Notes: generated by a model from the letters alone, not told the origin. DNA of 64,000 bases from Edolisoma coerulescens (GCA_013397115.1 VWZW01007179.1:926579-990578); one strand, 5' to 3'. Shown: positions 43,901 through 51,997, numbered from the stretch's first letter. Translations and numbers: made by a program.

Positions 43901-46900
43901 TAAATTTTAAAAATTACTTCTTTTTAAATACCAGGTAAAGAATCCAGCAGAGCAAATATTTCTAAATCTAATACATGTTGTCAATAAGGCACACTTGATA
44001 CTTAAAAGGAAGCAATTCTCCTAGTTCAGATACTAATTTGGTCAGCAAGCTCATCTAAAATCTAGACTATTGAAGACACAGAAAGTTAAGTATTCTCTCC
44101 ATTTACTTTTTCAATTGCAAACGAGTAAGTTTTAAGGTATTCATTGACAAAACAGTTTCAATCTCATTCAGATTTTACACTGGACATAGGATACAGGGTG
44201 TTGCATGAAATATTGGGCAGACACTGAGTTGGTTTCTCTGATCACTGTTTTGGTCGTCCTCCACAATTCAAAAAACTCAAATCATCTTCATTCTCCCATT
44301 TTTCTTATTTTGCCCTACACTCATATTAACCATGCTGTGCCATCAAAGTGTTAAACAAAAGTCACCATTACAGCAGCAGAAGCTCTGCCAATAAAACAAT
44401 CAAGTGAAATCAGTTATCTGAAGCAAAGATCTAGGACCCCATACAGAAGCTGCTGTAAATATTAATAACTTTCAAACTAAGCAGCCCTGGCAGGCACTCA
44501 GATAGTTACTCTGAACCTTCTCCTACCTCAGTGTCTCCCGGGCAGTGTATCCAGAGCCAATCAGTATAGATTCATCAAACAGCTTGTCCATGCACGGAAT
44601 AAATTCTGTAATTTAAAAAACAGAAAAATGAAAAAGCCATACCCAACGATTGGCAAAGGAAATAATCAAAATAAGACAGTTAAGCATTAAACCACTTAAC
44701 TTAGGTATTTAAACCTAAAGTTAGAAAGTGGTTCTTGCCCAAAATTAATTCCTGAAGCTTATAAAAGGCAGTGCCATTTAAAAGGAAACTTTCCAAAAAT
44801 CTCTTGTGACTGTCTACTCCGCTGACACTTGCCCCTTGAATAACACTGCAGTGTCCAGTCAAAGCCAGTTATATTTGCAAAGAGACAAGAATGATTACAT
44901 TATTTTCAACTTCTAAAAACTTTTTGTATATAACAAACAAGTTACTGGAAATGTCAAGTCGGGCAACCCTGCAGACAACAATTCTATTTGACCTGGCATC
45001 TTGTGATAGTCCCATATAAATAACAATATGCCTCTTAAATTGACAGAAATAGCTGAGAGCTTTCCAGTTTACAGGTACATTTACAAAAAGTGCTACATAC
45101 GGCTCCTCAGGTCTGTTGTCAGGATGTGCTTAGCAGCAATCAGGAGCTCCTTCCTGAGGTGGGCTGTTTCAGCTGGACAATTGGAAAGCAGCTGCAACAT
45201 TCCTTTTACCATTTGCTGAGAATATTTAGCCACTAATTCCTGCAACAAAAAAAGAATGACATGAGTACAACTATTACAACATTCTATTCTTAAGGTTTGT
45301 GTTACATTTGCAGAACAGCACTCCATTAAAATTCACTTGTTTCTCTTCCAGAATCTACTTCTAAAACTAAAATACAATAGTCATTCCATAAATGCCCAGG
45401 GAGAGGAAACAGCACATTTTTCCTCTGTATTTACATGAGAATACTTCTGAAAGGATAACCAAGTACAGCCCCACCTTCAGATATTCTACACAAATGCTCC
45501 CATCTCCAACCCCTGATGCACTGCACTCATGCAGATCATTTGCCTGCCATAAAGCAGCTAGAAACTTGATGCATTAAGTAACAAAGCAATAAAAATGCAT
45601 CCTACCTGGTAAATTCTGATGATGTAAGCCAAAAAAGACAATGTTTTAATCTGAGCAGCAATAAAATCAGCATACAATTCCTTGTTATAAAGTTTATGTT
45701 GTCTGAAATTAAATTGAACAGTGGTTACGATTCTGTTCCTCTCCTTTAATACCTTCACTCAGAAAATTCAGTGAAGTTTCAAATTACATCATCTTGTAGT
45801 GAGGCTCTTGCTTCTTAAAGGAATACAATCCCTATGGAAGAGCCCATTTTCAACAAGCCCTCTGCCATTCCAATTCCCAGCATCACCTTTCTACAGAAAG
45901 CCAAGCCAATACAAAGCATCAAACACTTGGCTCAGTTCCCCTAAGTGGGGCCATTTTTTCTCCAAGCAATATTCCCTCCCACAGACTTGTCTGTCTCTCT
46001 CAAGCTTCAACCACTTAATGAGATCATCCAGGCAGACAGGGAAAGGCAGAGATCTTGCTCCCACTGCCCTGATCAGAACCACTTGCTGCTCTTCAGAAAC
46101 ATCCCTCTCTGAGGCAGGAAAAGCAGTGCCTATCCCTGCAACACCACAAGGCTTCATGCAAGCTATGCCTTGGAAGAGCACAAATATATAATTGATGGTA
46201 TGGCAAAGATTAAACAACAGCATGTGTTCAAGCTCCCAGGGTCTCCATCACGGTCTGTGGCAATATGGGTTTTTGTCAGAAACTCTATTTTTAAAAAAAA
46301 CTCATTAGCAAATAATCAACTGGGACCTACAGCACAACTATGGACTTTATCAATGGCATATAATGCCAATTACTTCACCTACAGAACCTTGACAATTTTT
46401 AGTCAAATAATCTTTGCTACTTTTGAGATGAAAAGCAGTAAGACTAGAATCAAAAATCACAAGACAGAAGACAAAAATATTTTGAGTAATATTGAATGAC
46501 AGGTTTAAGTAGTTTATCCCAAATACCATCAAAATACTGTTAAATGCTCTTACCTTGCTTGAGCAGAAACTTGTATTATAATAGTGTTCATAATCAAGGG
46601 CACAAATTCAGCTACTACATTATGAATGTTCAGTTTGTAGAGCTGAAAAAAAAATAAAGCATTATTAGAGAAATTCACAAGTCACACTTGCAGTCAACTT
46701 ACTGGAGAGCTAATCAGAAAAAAATTAAGACATCTCACCAGCTTATTTTTAGATGATATTTTAATTTCAAAAGTATATCACATTCATTTTTACTAATATG
46801 TTAGCAAACAGAAGTTACACAAGGCATTCAGTAATGAGGTATTAACATGCAAAATACTGAAGTGTACTAACCTGATACATGAGAACAACGATAATAGGTA

Positions 46901-49900
46901 GCTCAGCCAAGACCTTCAGTGATAAAGATCCTCTGGGAATTATTGAATGCTGAAAGAAAGAATACATGCTTTACAAACAGTTTAATCATTAATTCAAAAG
47001 AGTATGTAAGACACAGTTTTACAGAAACTGCTCATTTTAGTAGCACCATACTTAACAATAATAAGGTTTAAAAAACACAAAAGCATTGGGTATTATATTA
47101 AATAAAAATCCTGTAATTAGAGCTGCATAGAAAATACCTGGAAAGTTTCAATCTGCTTCCACAGGAAAGTTTTTATAAGAAAAACAAGTAGAAAAGAAAC
47201 TCTTATTTTTGCCTGGCCTTATGATCTGTGCTCCTGTGCTAAGCAGTTCCCCAGTTAAGAGCAGTCAGAACACTCACTGTTCTCGTTTCGCTGTCTTCCC
47301 GCTCGGGGTTCACCTTCACCACAATGGTTGTGATCATGCCAACCATCTCAGGAGTGGGAACAGTGTTCTCTGGAATCACCTGAGGGTTCTCAAAATACCG
47401 ATTCTACAAGGAAAGAGCAGAAGGAAAATACCATCATGCCAGTAACAGTCAAAAGGCCATCCCTCTCCTTACAACTCCTCCATATAATTTTCCCCCGGAG
47501 GAGTTTTCTCCTCTCTGCCCGTGATGTTTGCACTGCAGCATCTGCCTGGACCAGACACACACCCTGCAACCTTTCCCACTGGAACAAGCAGCAGGAAAGC
47601 TCCCCCAGCCAAGGCGGCTCTTTTGCTAAAGGAAAACATGCCAAGAGTTACTCTGTATCAGGGATGAAGGATCAAACAAACGCCTCCTTCATGACCTCAC
47701 CCTCCCCTCAAAAACAGACACATTTGGCTACACGGAGACAACTGCAGCCAAGCTCCCCCTGCTTCACTACCTAAACTCACCTCGATTTTCTCCTACCAGT
47801 AATAATGTGCCACAAACAGAAGATTTTCCAAATTAAAATCCAAACGTCTCCATTTTTAGACATAGTTTTGATAAATAGATTCACTAAAACTATACTTACT
47901 TTGTAGCACTAGATGCAAAATAATTATGTCAGTATCTCTGAGATAAAATTAAGAAATAGAAACTAGTTTTGTGACTATAGGAATGGCAATTTAACAAATA
48001 AAAAGCTTACCACTACTTTTGGAAGTTCCTTGTAAATCTGTTTCACAAAGTCCAAAAAATGATGAATCTAGAAAGGAAGAAGTCAGTTCACCATGAAGAA
48101 ATTTTTTTTTTTTAATTTTAAAATCACAATTTTAGAATCTCTGTATTAACAGTACAAATACGTAAAATCTCTACTCACCAGTAGAGTATATTTTTCATAA
48201 CTGAAAATAATCTGAAAGTGTTCTATCTCCCTCTGTTCTGTCAGTATTAATTCAAATTTTACTTGGAAATAGTCTAATCTACCTATCATCTCTACATAGC
48301 TCCAATACAGTATTGTTAGGTATAATTACTATGAATCAACTAAGTCTTCCCAAGAGAAAATCAAGGCAAAAAGGCAACAGAATAACAATGCAAACTTCCA
48401 AATTCCCCTTGATGAGTCACAGGAGAGAAGAGGGGAGGCAGGGGGAAGTCAACCATGGCAAATTCCTTTTTCAGGATTTTCCATCACAAACTAAAAAGGA
48501 ATCAATTCTCTTCCTTTGTGTGGGAATTTTATTCTTTAGACAGATCATATTGTCCATAAACATTCAAACCAAGTACAACTAAGCTTAAACAGTTTGGTTT
48601 TTTTCCCCAGGAAAAAAACTAGCATTATGCAGCCCTCTTTTAGAAATTACTTTAAGGTGAAAAAAAAGGAAAAAAATTAAATATATGGTTACCACAACAG
48701 GTCAGGCAACATAAAAGGAAAACAAACCAATCAACCCACTTGAACAAAATAGCAATTCTGAAGAGCATGGCAGTAACAAGAGTTATGACCTACTTCTTGA
48801 GTGATTGCTGGTCGGAACTGTTTGTGCAATTCAATAATTATTCTTAAGCAAATCAGTACATTTTCTTCATTCTCTGTCTGGAGAAAAAATAAAGAGACTT
48901 TTTAGTGAGCCCACTGCTGAATTCTTCAACTACTCAGTGGGTTCTTCAAAACCCTGTAAAATTATACTCTTCTCAACAATCTGAAGAGCCCCATCAATAC
49001 AGGTTAGCATGAGCAAGATGCTTTTCCTTGGGTACCCTGCAGCCCCAGAGTATGACTGAAATTAAAAACACCCTATGGGAATAAACCCCAGACATTTCAA
49101 CCACTCTGTACCATCAGATCTGTTCCCACTGCCCCTCAAACAGAGACCCCCATGTGAGCTTCAAAGGACAGTGTTGTGAAGTCCAAGACAGAAAACAAAC
49201 TCCCAAGAATAAGCTATCTGCCAGAAAATCTTGCTCAGCGTGAGAACAGTTCCCTGCATTTGTAAAATCCAAATTTCTAAAGGGAAGAACACACAGAAAA
49301 CCTGTTGGTGGTAAGAGAGGACATGGGTGAAGCTTAACTAGAATGTCCTGCTCCAGCAGCACAGCTATGGGAAATCCTAGCCCCAGCAAGTTTTGGAGAT
49401 GAAGAAAGTAGAGGAAAATATTTCTGAAAATTTGACCCAGTTTTAAAAGGAAGAAAAAAAATACCTCTAGAAATCTAAACATCACAGACAGGATATTTTT
49501 GGTATGAAGACGAAGATGTTCATTTGTTGGTATTCTGTGAATTATTTCAAGCACCAGCTTCCGGAGTTGCTGTAAAACAAAAAAAAGGAAAAATAAAGAT
49601 ATGACAGAACTTTTTGAAAAACCCACAAAACCCAACAACGGGTTGCAGCATCTTTTTCAGCTTAATAATTCTGCATGTATAAATAGAAAAAAAAAAAAAA
49701 TTTTATTTCACGTAAACATAGGCTTGTATACAAAGACATAATCCTTGCTACTACCCACCTATGTGTATGAGGCTAATTTATCAAATTTACAGTTGAAAAA
49801 TCAGACTTCTTTTAAGGAATGCAATTTTAAGTATTTAACGACAAAGATTCAACTTTTGCCTCTCACTCCGAGCCTTCAGTAAAGTCAGTAATTTGTAACA

Positions 49901-51714
49901 ATGTGTAGTATTTCAGCAAGAAAGCCAATTCTGTTGCACCTAGTTTTCCTCCTTTTTCACTGAAGCCCAGATTTGCAAAGTTTATAACTTATTTAAAAAC
50001 AGGACTTTTTCAATTCCACTCCAAATGACAGATCTATTTTTAGTGAGTCTTAAATCAGTTCATTAGGTTAATCAAGGACTTCACTGCACAAAGGCAGGAG
50101 ATGCTCCACAGAGTTTACCTGTGCTGGCTTCTCCTGCAGAAATTGAACTTCCCCATCCTGTAGAAAGGTGAGAAATCGAGGGATGATGTGTTCCAGGAAC
50201 GTGGAATATTGAGGGGATGATGTCACATTCTAATTAAGAACAAAAAATGGGGAGATATAAAATAGACATCACACAGATTACATTCAGTTGCATTCAAAGC
50301 CACTATTAAACATTTTCAGTGAATTTTGAATAGATTCAGTGACTAAGTATCTGCTGACACACTACAAAACCAAGTGACTTCCAAGAGAACATTAGCAAAA
50401 CAAATACTGAACAAGTTCTTCCCTACTAAGACAAGAGCAGTGAGAATCAACTAAGCCTTCAGATTCTAAACAGATCACCAGACTAAGCAGTTAAAACTAT
50501 TCTTTTAGTCAGATAAATTCTTTCAGGCATGGCAGGCCAGCTTAAGCAGATAAAAAAACTCCACAAGAATGTTTTTTAGTTTCCTATAACTTCAAAACAG
50601 GCACAGAACAACTAAGTATTCAACTGAAGTATAGTTTCTGCTAACACAAGGTTGGGTTAACTCATTTCACATTTTCTCTGCTGCTCATCCAAAATGATGG
50701 TCCAGCACCATGCAAAAGATGTCACTGGAGACATCTCCACTCCTGATGTCAGATTCTGCATCTGACAACTCCTCTCTCACTTCCACACCACGGAATACTC
50801 AGAGGAACCAGAAGGGCCTCTGTTTCACAAGGGCACAATACACATTTGAACGAAATAAAAGAAAGCTTTAAATACAGACATTTCATAGCATTCAAAAAAT
50901 AGAAGAAAAATCTCTTACTTCACTTTTATTTAAGTGCTTAATGAATAAATATTAGGCAATGAAAGCTCTTTAAGTCCAAATGTAATTCTTCAACAACCTG
51001 GCTAATTCCTAAATACAAACCTAAAATCAATGACTTATAACCATATAAATCATAAGTCACAGGATACTACTAATAATCTTTTAACTGCATAACATCAGAA
51101 ATTCAATTAGTATACATTAAGCACAAGAAAGGCTGCCATTGCAGAAAATTAGGGGGGTTTTGTTGGGGTTTTGTTGCTTGGGGTTGTTTTCTTTTGATTT
51201 ACCTCAAAATTCTCACTGACTTCTTGCATCATTTTCAATTTGGTTTCATCAGCTGAAAAGGGAAATTCAGGGAAAAAAATGTGAGTGTAAAACTAGGTCA
51301 TGAAGGAAAATACCAGGCTCATTGATCAAAGAAGCAATCAGATCTTATCAGTTTAGCTATCACCGCCCAATTATAAGACACACAGTTCTCTCAAACAACC
51401 ACCACACAACTGCACACACAGACAGCTCACTCACTTCGGCTCATGCAAGTGTTCCTCATCATTTTGCTTCTTCAAAAATCAAAACCCAAACAAATTTCCA
51501 AGTGGATTCGACAGACTTCACTGCCTCATTTATCAACTGCCTGAACAAGCCTGAAATACTTGTGAAACGAACTACTGAAGAGCTGTAATTTTCAATAAGA
51601 AAAAAGTCTCTTACGTGTATTGACATCTGTAAGAGCAGCCACAAACTGCAGGTACTTTTTCATCAAAGTGGTTTGGTCCACCACCGTAGGCCCTTGTGCT
51701 GAAACAAATGCCAT
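1795..51714 (-). CDS. TRRAP: TRRAP, transformation/transcription domain-associated protein (5' part, coding exons 2-57)
   Basis: Nuclear scaffold subunit of the SAGA/STAGA/PCAF and NuA4/TIP60 histone acetyltransferase complexes; it is recruited by activators such as MYC, E2F and p53 and belongs to the PIKK family but lacks kinase activity. Fifty-six exons with canonical GT-AG borders join to 8715 nt (2905 codons) with all phases intact and no stop, matching human TRRAP almost residue for residue from MAFV to HTPLLQ. Residues 1 to about 2660 are the HEAT-repeat solenoid; the last exons enter the FAT domain. A proline/alanine linker lies at about 480-505 and a bipartite nuclear signal (KRGLSVDSGQEVKRFR) at about 2017-2032. 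The start at 51714 has A at -3 and G at +4. The 3' quarter, with the rest of FAT, the PI3K-like and FATC domains, is outside the window. Identification is very sure; exon 1 is uncertain. Confidence 0.98.
1987..4304 (-). other. TRRAP: TRRAP intron between exons 56 and 57
   Basis: 2318 bases of AT-rich intron with GT-AG ends. Several small open frames have no recognisable product. No repeat family identified. Confidence 0.75.
4305..4440 (-). CDS. TRRAP: TRRAP exon 56
   Basis: Residues 2796-2841, CSKELNQW to ALVQ, 136 nt. It completes the arginine codon split with exon 55. FAT-domain helices. Confidence 0.96.
4966..5078 (-). CDS. TRRAP: TRRAP exon 55
   Basis: Residues 2759-2796, AQETYEKA to DHWI plus two bases of an arginine codon, 113 nt. 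Human has AQESYEKA, a conservative difference. Confidence 0.96.
5478..5615 (-). CDS. TRRAP: TRRAP exon 54
   Basis: Residues 2713-2758, EILDSLAE to HGFFEQ, 138 nt, phase 0. Contains the well conserved W-A-G-L-W-Q stretch near the beginning of FAT. Confidence 0.96.
5917..6121 (+). mobile_element. CR1 LINE 3' fragment, plus orientation
   Basis: About 205 bases resemble the 3' end of avian CR1: the caggacaagaggaaat start, a middle with gctgcccaggg and ggaggtatttaaaa, then gggacatggtttagtgg. It stops before the terminal octamer repeats, so the 3' tip is lost. It lies in the intron after TRRAP exon 53, only 45 bp past that exon's donor, and is antisense to TRRAP. Confidence 0.85.
6167..6454 (-). 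CDS. TRRAP: TRRAP exon 53
   Basis: Residues 2617-2712, ALAGEISP to ITPPQQ, 288 nt, phase 0. Spans the end of the HEAT solenoid and the approximate start of FAT (human 2692). Very highly conserved. Confidence 0.96.
6749..6868 (-). CDS. TRRAP: TRRAP exon 52
   Basis: Residues 2577-2616, TGALLSAF to SDRQQH, 120 nt, phase 0. Confidence 0.96.
7539..7685 (-). CDS. TRRAP: TRRAP exon 51
   Basis: Residues 2528-2576, DVEIDIEL to LREVK, 147 nt, phase 0. Begins with an acidic, probably disordered stretch that continues from the linker in exon 50. Confidence 0.96.
8053..8232 (-). CDS. TRRAP: TRRAP exon 50
   Basis: Residues 2468-2527, LLLAVCER to ESKEE, 180 nt, phase 0. Its end encodes a charged linker with VKQEP (K at about 2513), a SUMO-type consensus, followed by a serine/glutamate-rich tail. 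Third positions are GC-rich. Confidence 0.96.
8989..9202 (-). CDS. TRRAP: TRRAP exon 49
   Basis: Residues 2396-2467, DENLSGSE to KQCIE, 214 nt. Completes the arginine codon begun in exon 48. HEAT solenoid. Confidence 0.96.
10060..10181 (-). CDS. TRRAP: TRRAP exon 48
   Basis: Residues 2356-2396, TPTLREKS to VNYVY plus two bases, 122 nt. Confidence 0.96.
10869..11068 (-). CDS. TRRAP: TRRAP exon 47
   Basis: Residues 2289-2355, GTSELVML to MAANQ, 200 nt. The glycine codon is shared with exon 46. Confidence 0.96.
11245..11370 (+). mobile_element. CR1 LINE 3' terminal fragment, plus orientation
   Basis: About 126 bases match the extreme 3' end of CR1: ccaaggccaggctggatggg, a middle with gtgtccctgcccatggcagg, and the terminal ATTCTATAATTCTATGA octamer-type repeat. 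It is a short 5'-truncated copy in the intron between TRRAP exons 46 and 47, antisense to TRRAP. Confidence 0.9.
12253..12399 (-). CDS. TRRAP: TRRAP exon 46
   Basis: Residues 2240-2289, GTLMILKS to AEANT plus one base, 147 nt. The TAGTAEANT end is one of the less conserved spots (human ASGSTEATS). Confidence 0.95.
12400..14055 (-). other. TRRAP: TRRAP intron between exons 45 and 46
   Basis: 1656 bases of AT-rich intron with GT-AG ends. Short open frames within it have no recognisable product. I see no repeat family, RNA gene or conserved motif. Confidence 0.8.
14056..14181 (-). CDS. TRRAP: TRRAP exon 45
   Basis: Residues 2198-2240, STSSVASK to PSQLF plus one base, 126 nt. Confidence 0.96.
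14872..15085 (-). CDS. TRRAP: TRRAP exon 44
   Basis: Residues 2127-2198, EQPNQANF to FPTEP plus one base, 214 nt. Within the region reported in human TRRAP to bind p53 (about 2010-2388). Confidence 0.96.
15839..15985 (-). CDS. TRRAP: TRRAP exon 43
   Basis: Residues 2078-2126, VNDNSNTA to KLLMTV, 147 nt, phase 0. Within the region equivalent to the human p53-binding segment. Confidence 0.96.
16818..16928 (-). CDS. TRRAP: TRRAP exon 42
   Basis: Residues 2041-2077, VFGRSQSL to RIACQ, 111 nt, phase 0. Directly follows the exon with the nuclear localisation signal. Confidence 0.96.
17098..17232 (-). CDS. TRRAP: TRRAP exon 41 (nuclear localisation signal)
   Basis: Residues 1996-2040, PDSDMDSS to GAISA, 135 nt, phase 0. 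A serine-rich variable stretch precedes KRGLSVDSGQEVKRFR, which corresponds to the annotated bipartite nuclear signal of human TRRAP (human has A for G). The serine-rich part is among the most divergent in the gene. Confidence 0.96.
17319..17477 (-). CDS. TRRAP: TRRAP exon 40
   Basis: Residues 1943-1995, VYYPVRHH to RIKDQQ, 159 nt, phase 0. Confidence 0.96.
18346..18552 (-). CDS. TRRAP: TRRAP exon 39
   Basis: Residues 1874-1942, VFHSLLKA to IVQHFK, 207 nt, phase 0. Appears identical to human as far as I can recall. Confidence 0.96.
19087..19353 (-). CDS. TRRAP: TRRAP exon 38
   Basis: Residues 1785-1873, VLDPEKQA to KIVLQ, 267 nt, phase 0. Includes HAPHHIHDNNKNRNSKLRR, a charged basic loop conserved with human. 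Confidence 0.96.
19973..20101 (-). CDS. TRRAP: TRRAP exon 37
   Basis: Residues 1742-1784, VLQHILNP to VFITK, 129 nt, phase 0. Confidence 0.96.
20514..20712 (-). CDS. TRRAP: TRRAP exon 36
   Basis: Residues 1675-1741, RNYGDIEL to ELKAK, 199 nt. The lysine codon at its start is shared with exon 35. Confidence 0.96.
20985..21166 (-). CDS. TRRAP: TRRAP exon 35
   Basis: Residues 1615-1675, IISIIVKN to LLNYC plus two bases, 182 nt. Confidence 0.96.
21578..21742 (-). CDS. TRRAP: TRRAP exon 34
   Basis: Residues 1560-1614, SFLKHKDA to FQAIK, 165 nt, phase 0. The loop VGTQAAVRPGSPSTTT is slightly variable (human GGAQTAVRPGSPSTST). Confidence 0.96.
22095..22214 (-). CDS. TRRAP: TRRAP exon 33
   Basis: Residues 1520-1559, AGSPFREP to SRMFM, 120 nt, phase 0. 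Confidence 0.96.
22533..22652 (-). CDS. TRRAP: TRRAP exon 32
   Basis: Residues 1480-1519, EMKICSAI to AMLIE, 120 nt, phase 0. It joins in frame to exon 31 (RSDGN|EMKIC), giving the form without the short insert known from one human isoform. Confidence 0.96.
22653..26443 (-). other. TRRAP: TRRAP intron between exons 31 and 32, largest intron in the window
   Basis: 3791 bases, AT-rich, with GT-AG ends. As I recall, human TRRAP has an alternatively used stretch of about 18 residues at this junction; I could not find an equivalent in-frame exon by eye. A homopurine/adenine-rich low-complexity stretch lies near 23640-23740. No other repeat family or RNA gene is recognisable. Confidence 0.75.
26444..26512 (-). 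CDS. TRRAP: TRRAP exon 31
   Basis: Residues 1457-1479, QHLRKWME to RSDGN, 69 nt, phase 0. Confidence 0.96.
27231..27401 (-). CDS. TRRAP: TRRAP exon 30
   Basis: Residues 1400-1456, FLEGATIE to CDQMM, 171 nt, phase 0. Confidence 0.96.
27402..28838 (-). other. TRRAP: TRRAP intron between exons 29 and 30
   Basis: 1437 bases of ordinary intron. Open frames on the minus strand near 27704-28154 have no recognisable domain, and I see no repeat or RNA gene. Confidence 0.75.
28839..28960 (-). CDS. TRRAP: TRRAP exon 29
   Basis: Residues 1359-1399, NALAACNY to ACMRK, 122 nt. The asparagine codon is shared with exon 28. One difference from human is STNN for STNS. Confidence 0.96.
29410..29506 (-). CDS. 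TRRAP: TRRAP exon 28
   Basis: Residues 1327-1359, LLNLCEAE to RIAAL plus one base, 97 nt. Contains EDAALMKL where human has EDSALTKL. Confidence 0.96.
30171..30332 (-). CDS. TRRAP: TRRAP exon 27
   Basis: Residues 1273-1326, VLQDMVPP to VFYTE, 162 nt, phase 0. Identical to human as far as I recall. Confidence 0.96.
31277..31537 (-). CDS. TRRAP: TRRAP exon 26
   Basis: Residues 1186-1272, VSNGAVAM to EPHKE, 261 nt, phase 0. Confidence 0.96.
31964..32161 (-). CDS. TRRAP: TRRAP exon 25
   Basis: Residues 1120-1185, ACQLPLFS to LTGE, 198 nt, phase 0. Includes a cysteine-rich CACCYEQAW motif conserved in human. Confidence 0.96.
32282..32499 (-). CDS. TRRAP: TRRAP exon 24
   Basis: Residues 1047-1119, GPFLLQCY to GSKER, 218 nt. 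The glycine codon is shared with exon 23. Human has LLPCY here. Confidence 0.96.
33263..33462 (-). CDS. TRRAP: TRRAP exon 23 (GC3-saturated)
   Basis: Residues 980-1047, NFTEKSIP to AVAQQC plus one base, 200 nt. Protein is almost unchanged from human, but nearly every codon ends in G or C while neighbouring exons are mixed. Its donor is the less usual GTCAGT. The GC richness opens long antisense frames that are not genes. Confidence 0.96.
34462..34613 (-). CDS. TRRAP: TRRAP exon 22
   Basis: Residues 930-980, AIETALDC to LLAHP plus two bases of an asparagine codon, 152 nt. The 5' half is GC-rich at third positions; the 3' half is not. Confidence 0.96.
34614..36550 (-). other. TRRAP: TRRAP intron between exons 21 and 22
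   Basis: 1937 bases, AT-rich. No interspersed repeat, RNA gene or unexplained coding potential recognised. Confidence 0.75.
36551..36751 (-). CDS. TRRAP: TRRAP exon 21
   Basis: Residues 863-929, ALWRTLRN to LPMEK, 201 nt, phase 0. Confidence 0.96.
37359..37615 (-). CDS. TRRAP: TRRAP exon 20
   Basis: Residues 777-862, GLNMLQSG to AELMQ, 257 nt. The glycine codon is shared with exon 19. Identical to human as far as I recall. Confidence 0.96.
37616..38841 (-). other. TRRAP: TRRAP intron between exons 19 and 20
   Basis: 1226 bases. Plus-strand open frames near 38233-38696 overlap one another and have no recognisable product. Nothing else identified. Confidence 0.7.
38842..39007 (-). CDS. TRRAP: TRRAP exon 19
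   Basis: Residues 722-777, PHLHKIVN to PNLLQ plus one base, 166 nt. Confidence 0.96.
39008..40410 (-). other. TRRAP: TRRAP intron between exons 18 and 19
   Basis: 1403 bases of AT-rich intron with GT-AG ends. No repeat family, RNA gene or coding exon seen. Confidence 0.75.
40411..40602 (-). CDS. TRRAP: TRRAP exon 18
   Basis: Residues 658-721, IVANSFLA to NEQMLK, 192 nt, phase 0. Confidence 0.96.
41126..41320 (-). CDS. TRRAP: TRRAP exon 17
   Basis: Residues 593-657, VQIAGNGQ to NYALQ, 195 nt, phase 0. Confidence 0.96.
41990..42087 (-). CDS. TRRAP: TRRAP exon 16
   Basis: Residues 560-592, EAQFIPNK to ALDIYQ, 98 nt. The glutamate codon is shared with exon 15. Confidence 0.96.
42199..42526 (-). 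CDS. TRRAP: TRRAP exon 15 (proline/alanine linker)
   Basis: Residues 451-560, VFVLKFHT to CKAPG plus one base, 328 nt, the longest TRRAP exon here. The centre encodes a low-complexity P/A/V-rich linker and then the charged EKQGEKEKEDKQ. The long uninterrupted proline run of human TRRAP is missing, making the linker shorter by roughly a dozen residues. Confidence 0.96.
43287..43521 (-). CDS. TRRAP: TRRAP exon 14
   Basis: Residues 372-450, PLAYSTLA to RMLE, 235 nt. Completes an arginine codon shared with exon 13. GC-rich third positions in its 5' half. Confidence 0.96.
43522..44526 (-). other. TRRAP: TRRAP intron between exons 13 and 14
   Basis: 1005 bases of AT-rich intron. Nothing recognisable beyond the splice sites. 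Confidence 0.75.
44527..44605 (-). CDS. TRRAP: TRRAP exon 13
   Basis: Residues 346-372, FIPCMDKL to RETL plus two bases, 79 nt. Confidence 0.96.
45101..45239 (-). CDS. TRRAP: TRRAP exon 12
   Basis: Residues 300-346, ELVAKYSQ to DLRS plus one base, 139 nt. The end DLRSQ differs slightly from human ELRNQ. Confidence 0.96.
45606..45702 (-). CDS. TRRAP: TRRAP exon 11
   Basis: Residues 267-299, QHKLYNKE to IRIYQ, 97 nt, starting inside an arginine codon. Confidence 0.96.
46554..46642 (-). CDS. TRRAP: TRRAP exon 10
   Basis: Residues 238-267, LYKLNIHN to VSAQA plus two bases, 89 nt. Contains NTIIIQ where human has NTIAIQ. Confidence 0.96.
46872..46949 (-). CDS. TRRAP: TRRAP exon 9
   Basis: Residues 212-237, HSIIPRGS to VLMYQ, 78 nt, phase 0. 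Confidence 0.96.
47278..47403 (-). CDS. TRRAP: TRRAP exon 8
   Basis: Residues 170-211, NRYFENPQ to ETRT, 126 nt, phase 0. Third positions are GC-rich, unlike exons 7 and 9. Confidence 0.96.
48011..48067 (-). CDS. TRRAP: TRRAP exon 7
   Basis: Residues 151-169, IHHFLDFV to PKVV, 57 nt, phase 0. Confidence 0.95.
48794..48877 (-). CDS. TRRAP: TRRAP exon 6
   Basis: Residues 123-150, TENEENVL to AITQE, 84 nt, phase 0. Confidence 0.95.
49465..49569 (-). CDS. TRRAP: TRRAP exon 5
   Basis: Residues 88-122, QLRKLVLE to RFLE, 105 nt, phase 0. Confidence 0.95.
50119..50229 (-). CDS. TRRAP: TRRAP exon 4
   Basis: Residues 51-87, NVTSSPQY to EKPAQ, 111 nt, phase 0. Confidence 0.96.
50230..51202 (-). other. 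TRRAP: TRRAP intron between exons 3 and 4
   Basis: 973 bases of AT-rich intron. I looked for the small Cajal body RNA reported in a 5' TRRAP intron in human and did not recognise an H/ACA-like structure. Confidence 0.6.
51203..51252 (-). CDS. TRRAP: TRRAP exon 3
   Basis: Residues 34-50, DETKLKM to SENFE, 50 nt. The proline codon before DETK is split with exon 2. Confidence 0.96.
51615..51714 (-). CDS. TRRAP: TRRAP exon 2, coding part with start codon
   Basis: Residues 1-34, MAFVSAQGP to TDVNT plus one base. The ATG at 51714 sits in CCAAGATGG, a strong Kozak context, and begins the protein as in human (MAFVATQG). The exon's acceptor is just right of 51766, so 52 bases of 5' UTR precede the start. 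Confidence 0.97.
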
Positions 51715-51766
51715 CTTGGAGGAAGAAAGATCAGCTTTCAGCACATAAAATCAAGATCAACACACC
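51715..51766 (-). other. TRRAP: TRRAP 5' UTR in exon 2, with a minimal upstream ORF
   Basis: 52 untranslated bases from the acceptor (TTCTTTTCTAG on the minus strand) to the start codon. A two-codon upstream ORF, ATG TGC TGA, occupies 51739-51747, some 25 bases before the main start. Confidence 0.8.
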
Positions 51767-51997
51767 TAGAAAAGAATACAGAAGTATTTGTTAGTTTATA
51801 TGGCTTGTTAACAGCAGCTGTCCCATCACCTACATCCATTCTTCTGACGTATGGAAGAGGACTACCTTTTCCAAAAACCACAGCTGTCACTTTTACATAG
51901 GCTTACAAACAGAACACCAAGGATGTACAGCACTCACTGTGACAGGACTACACTAAGAGATAAAAGGAGTTATTGAGCTCTTCACAGCACAAGCATT

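Noticed and set aside
45799..46191. 130-codon plus-strand frame in the TRRAP intron between exons 10 and 11
   Set aside because: Composition is simple and no product is recognised. It is overlapped by an equally unremarkable minus-strand frame.
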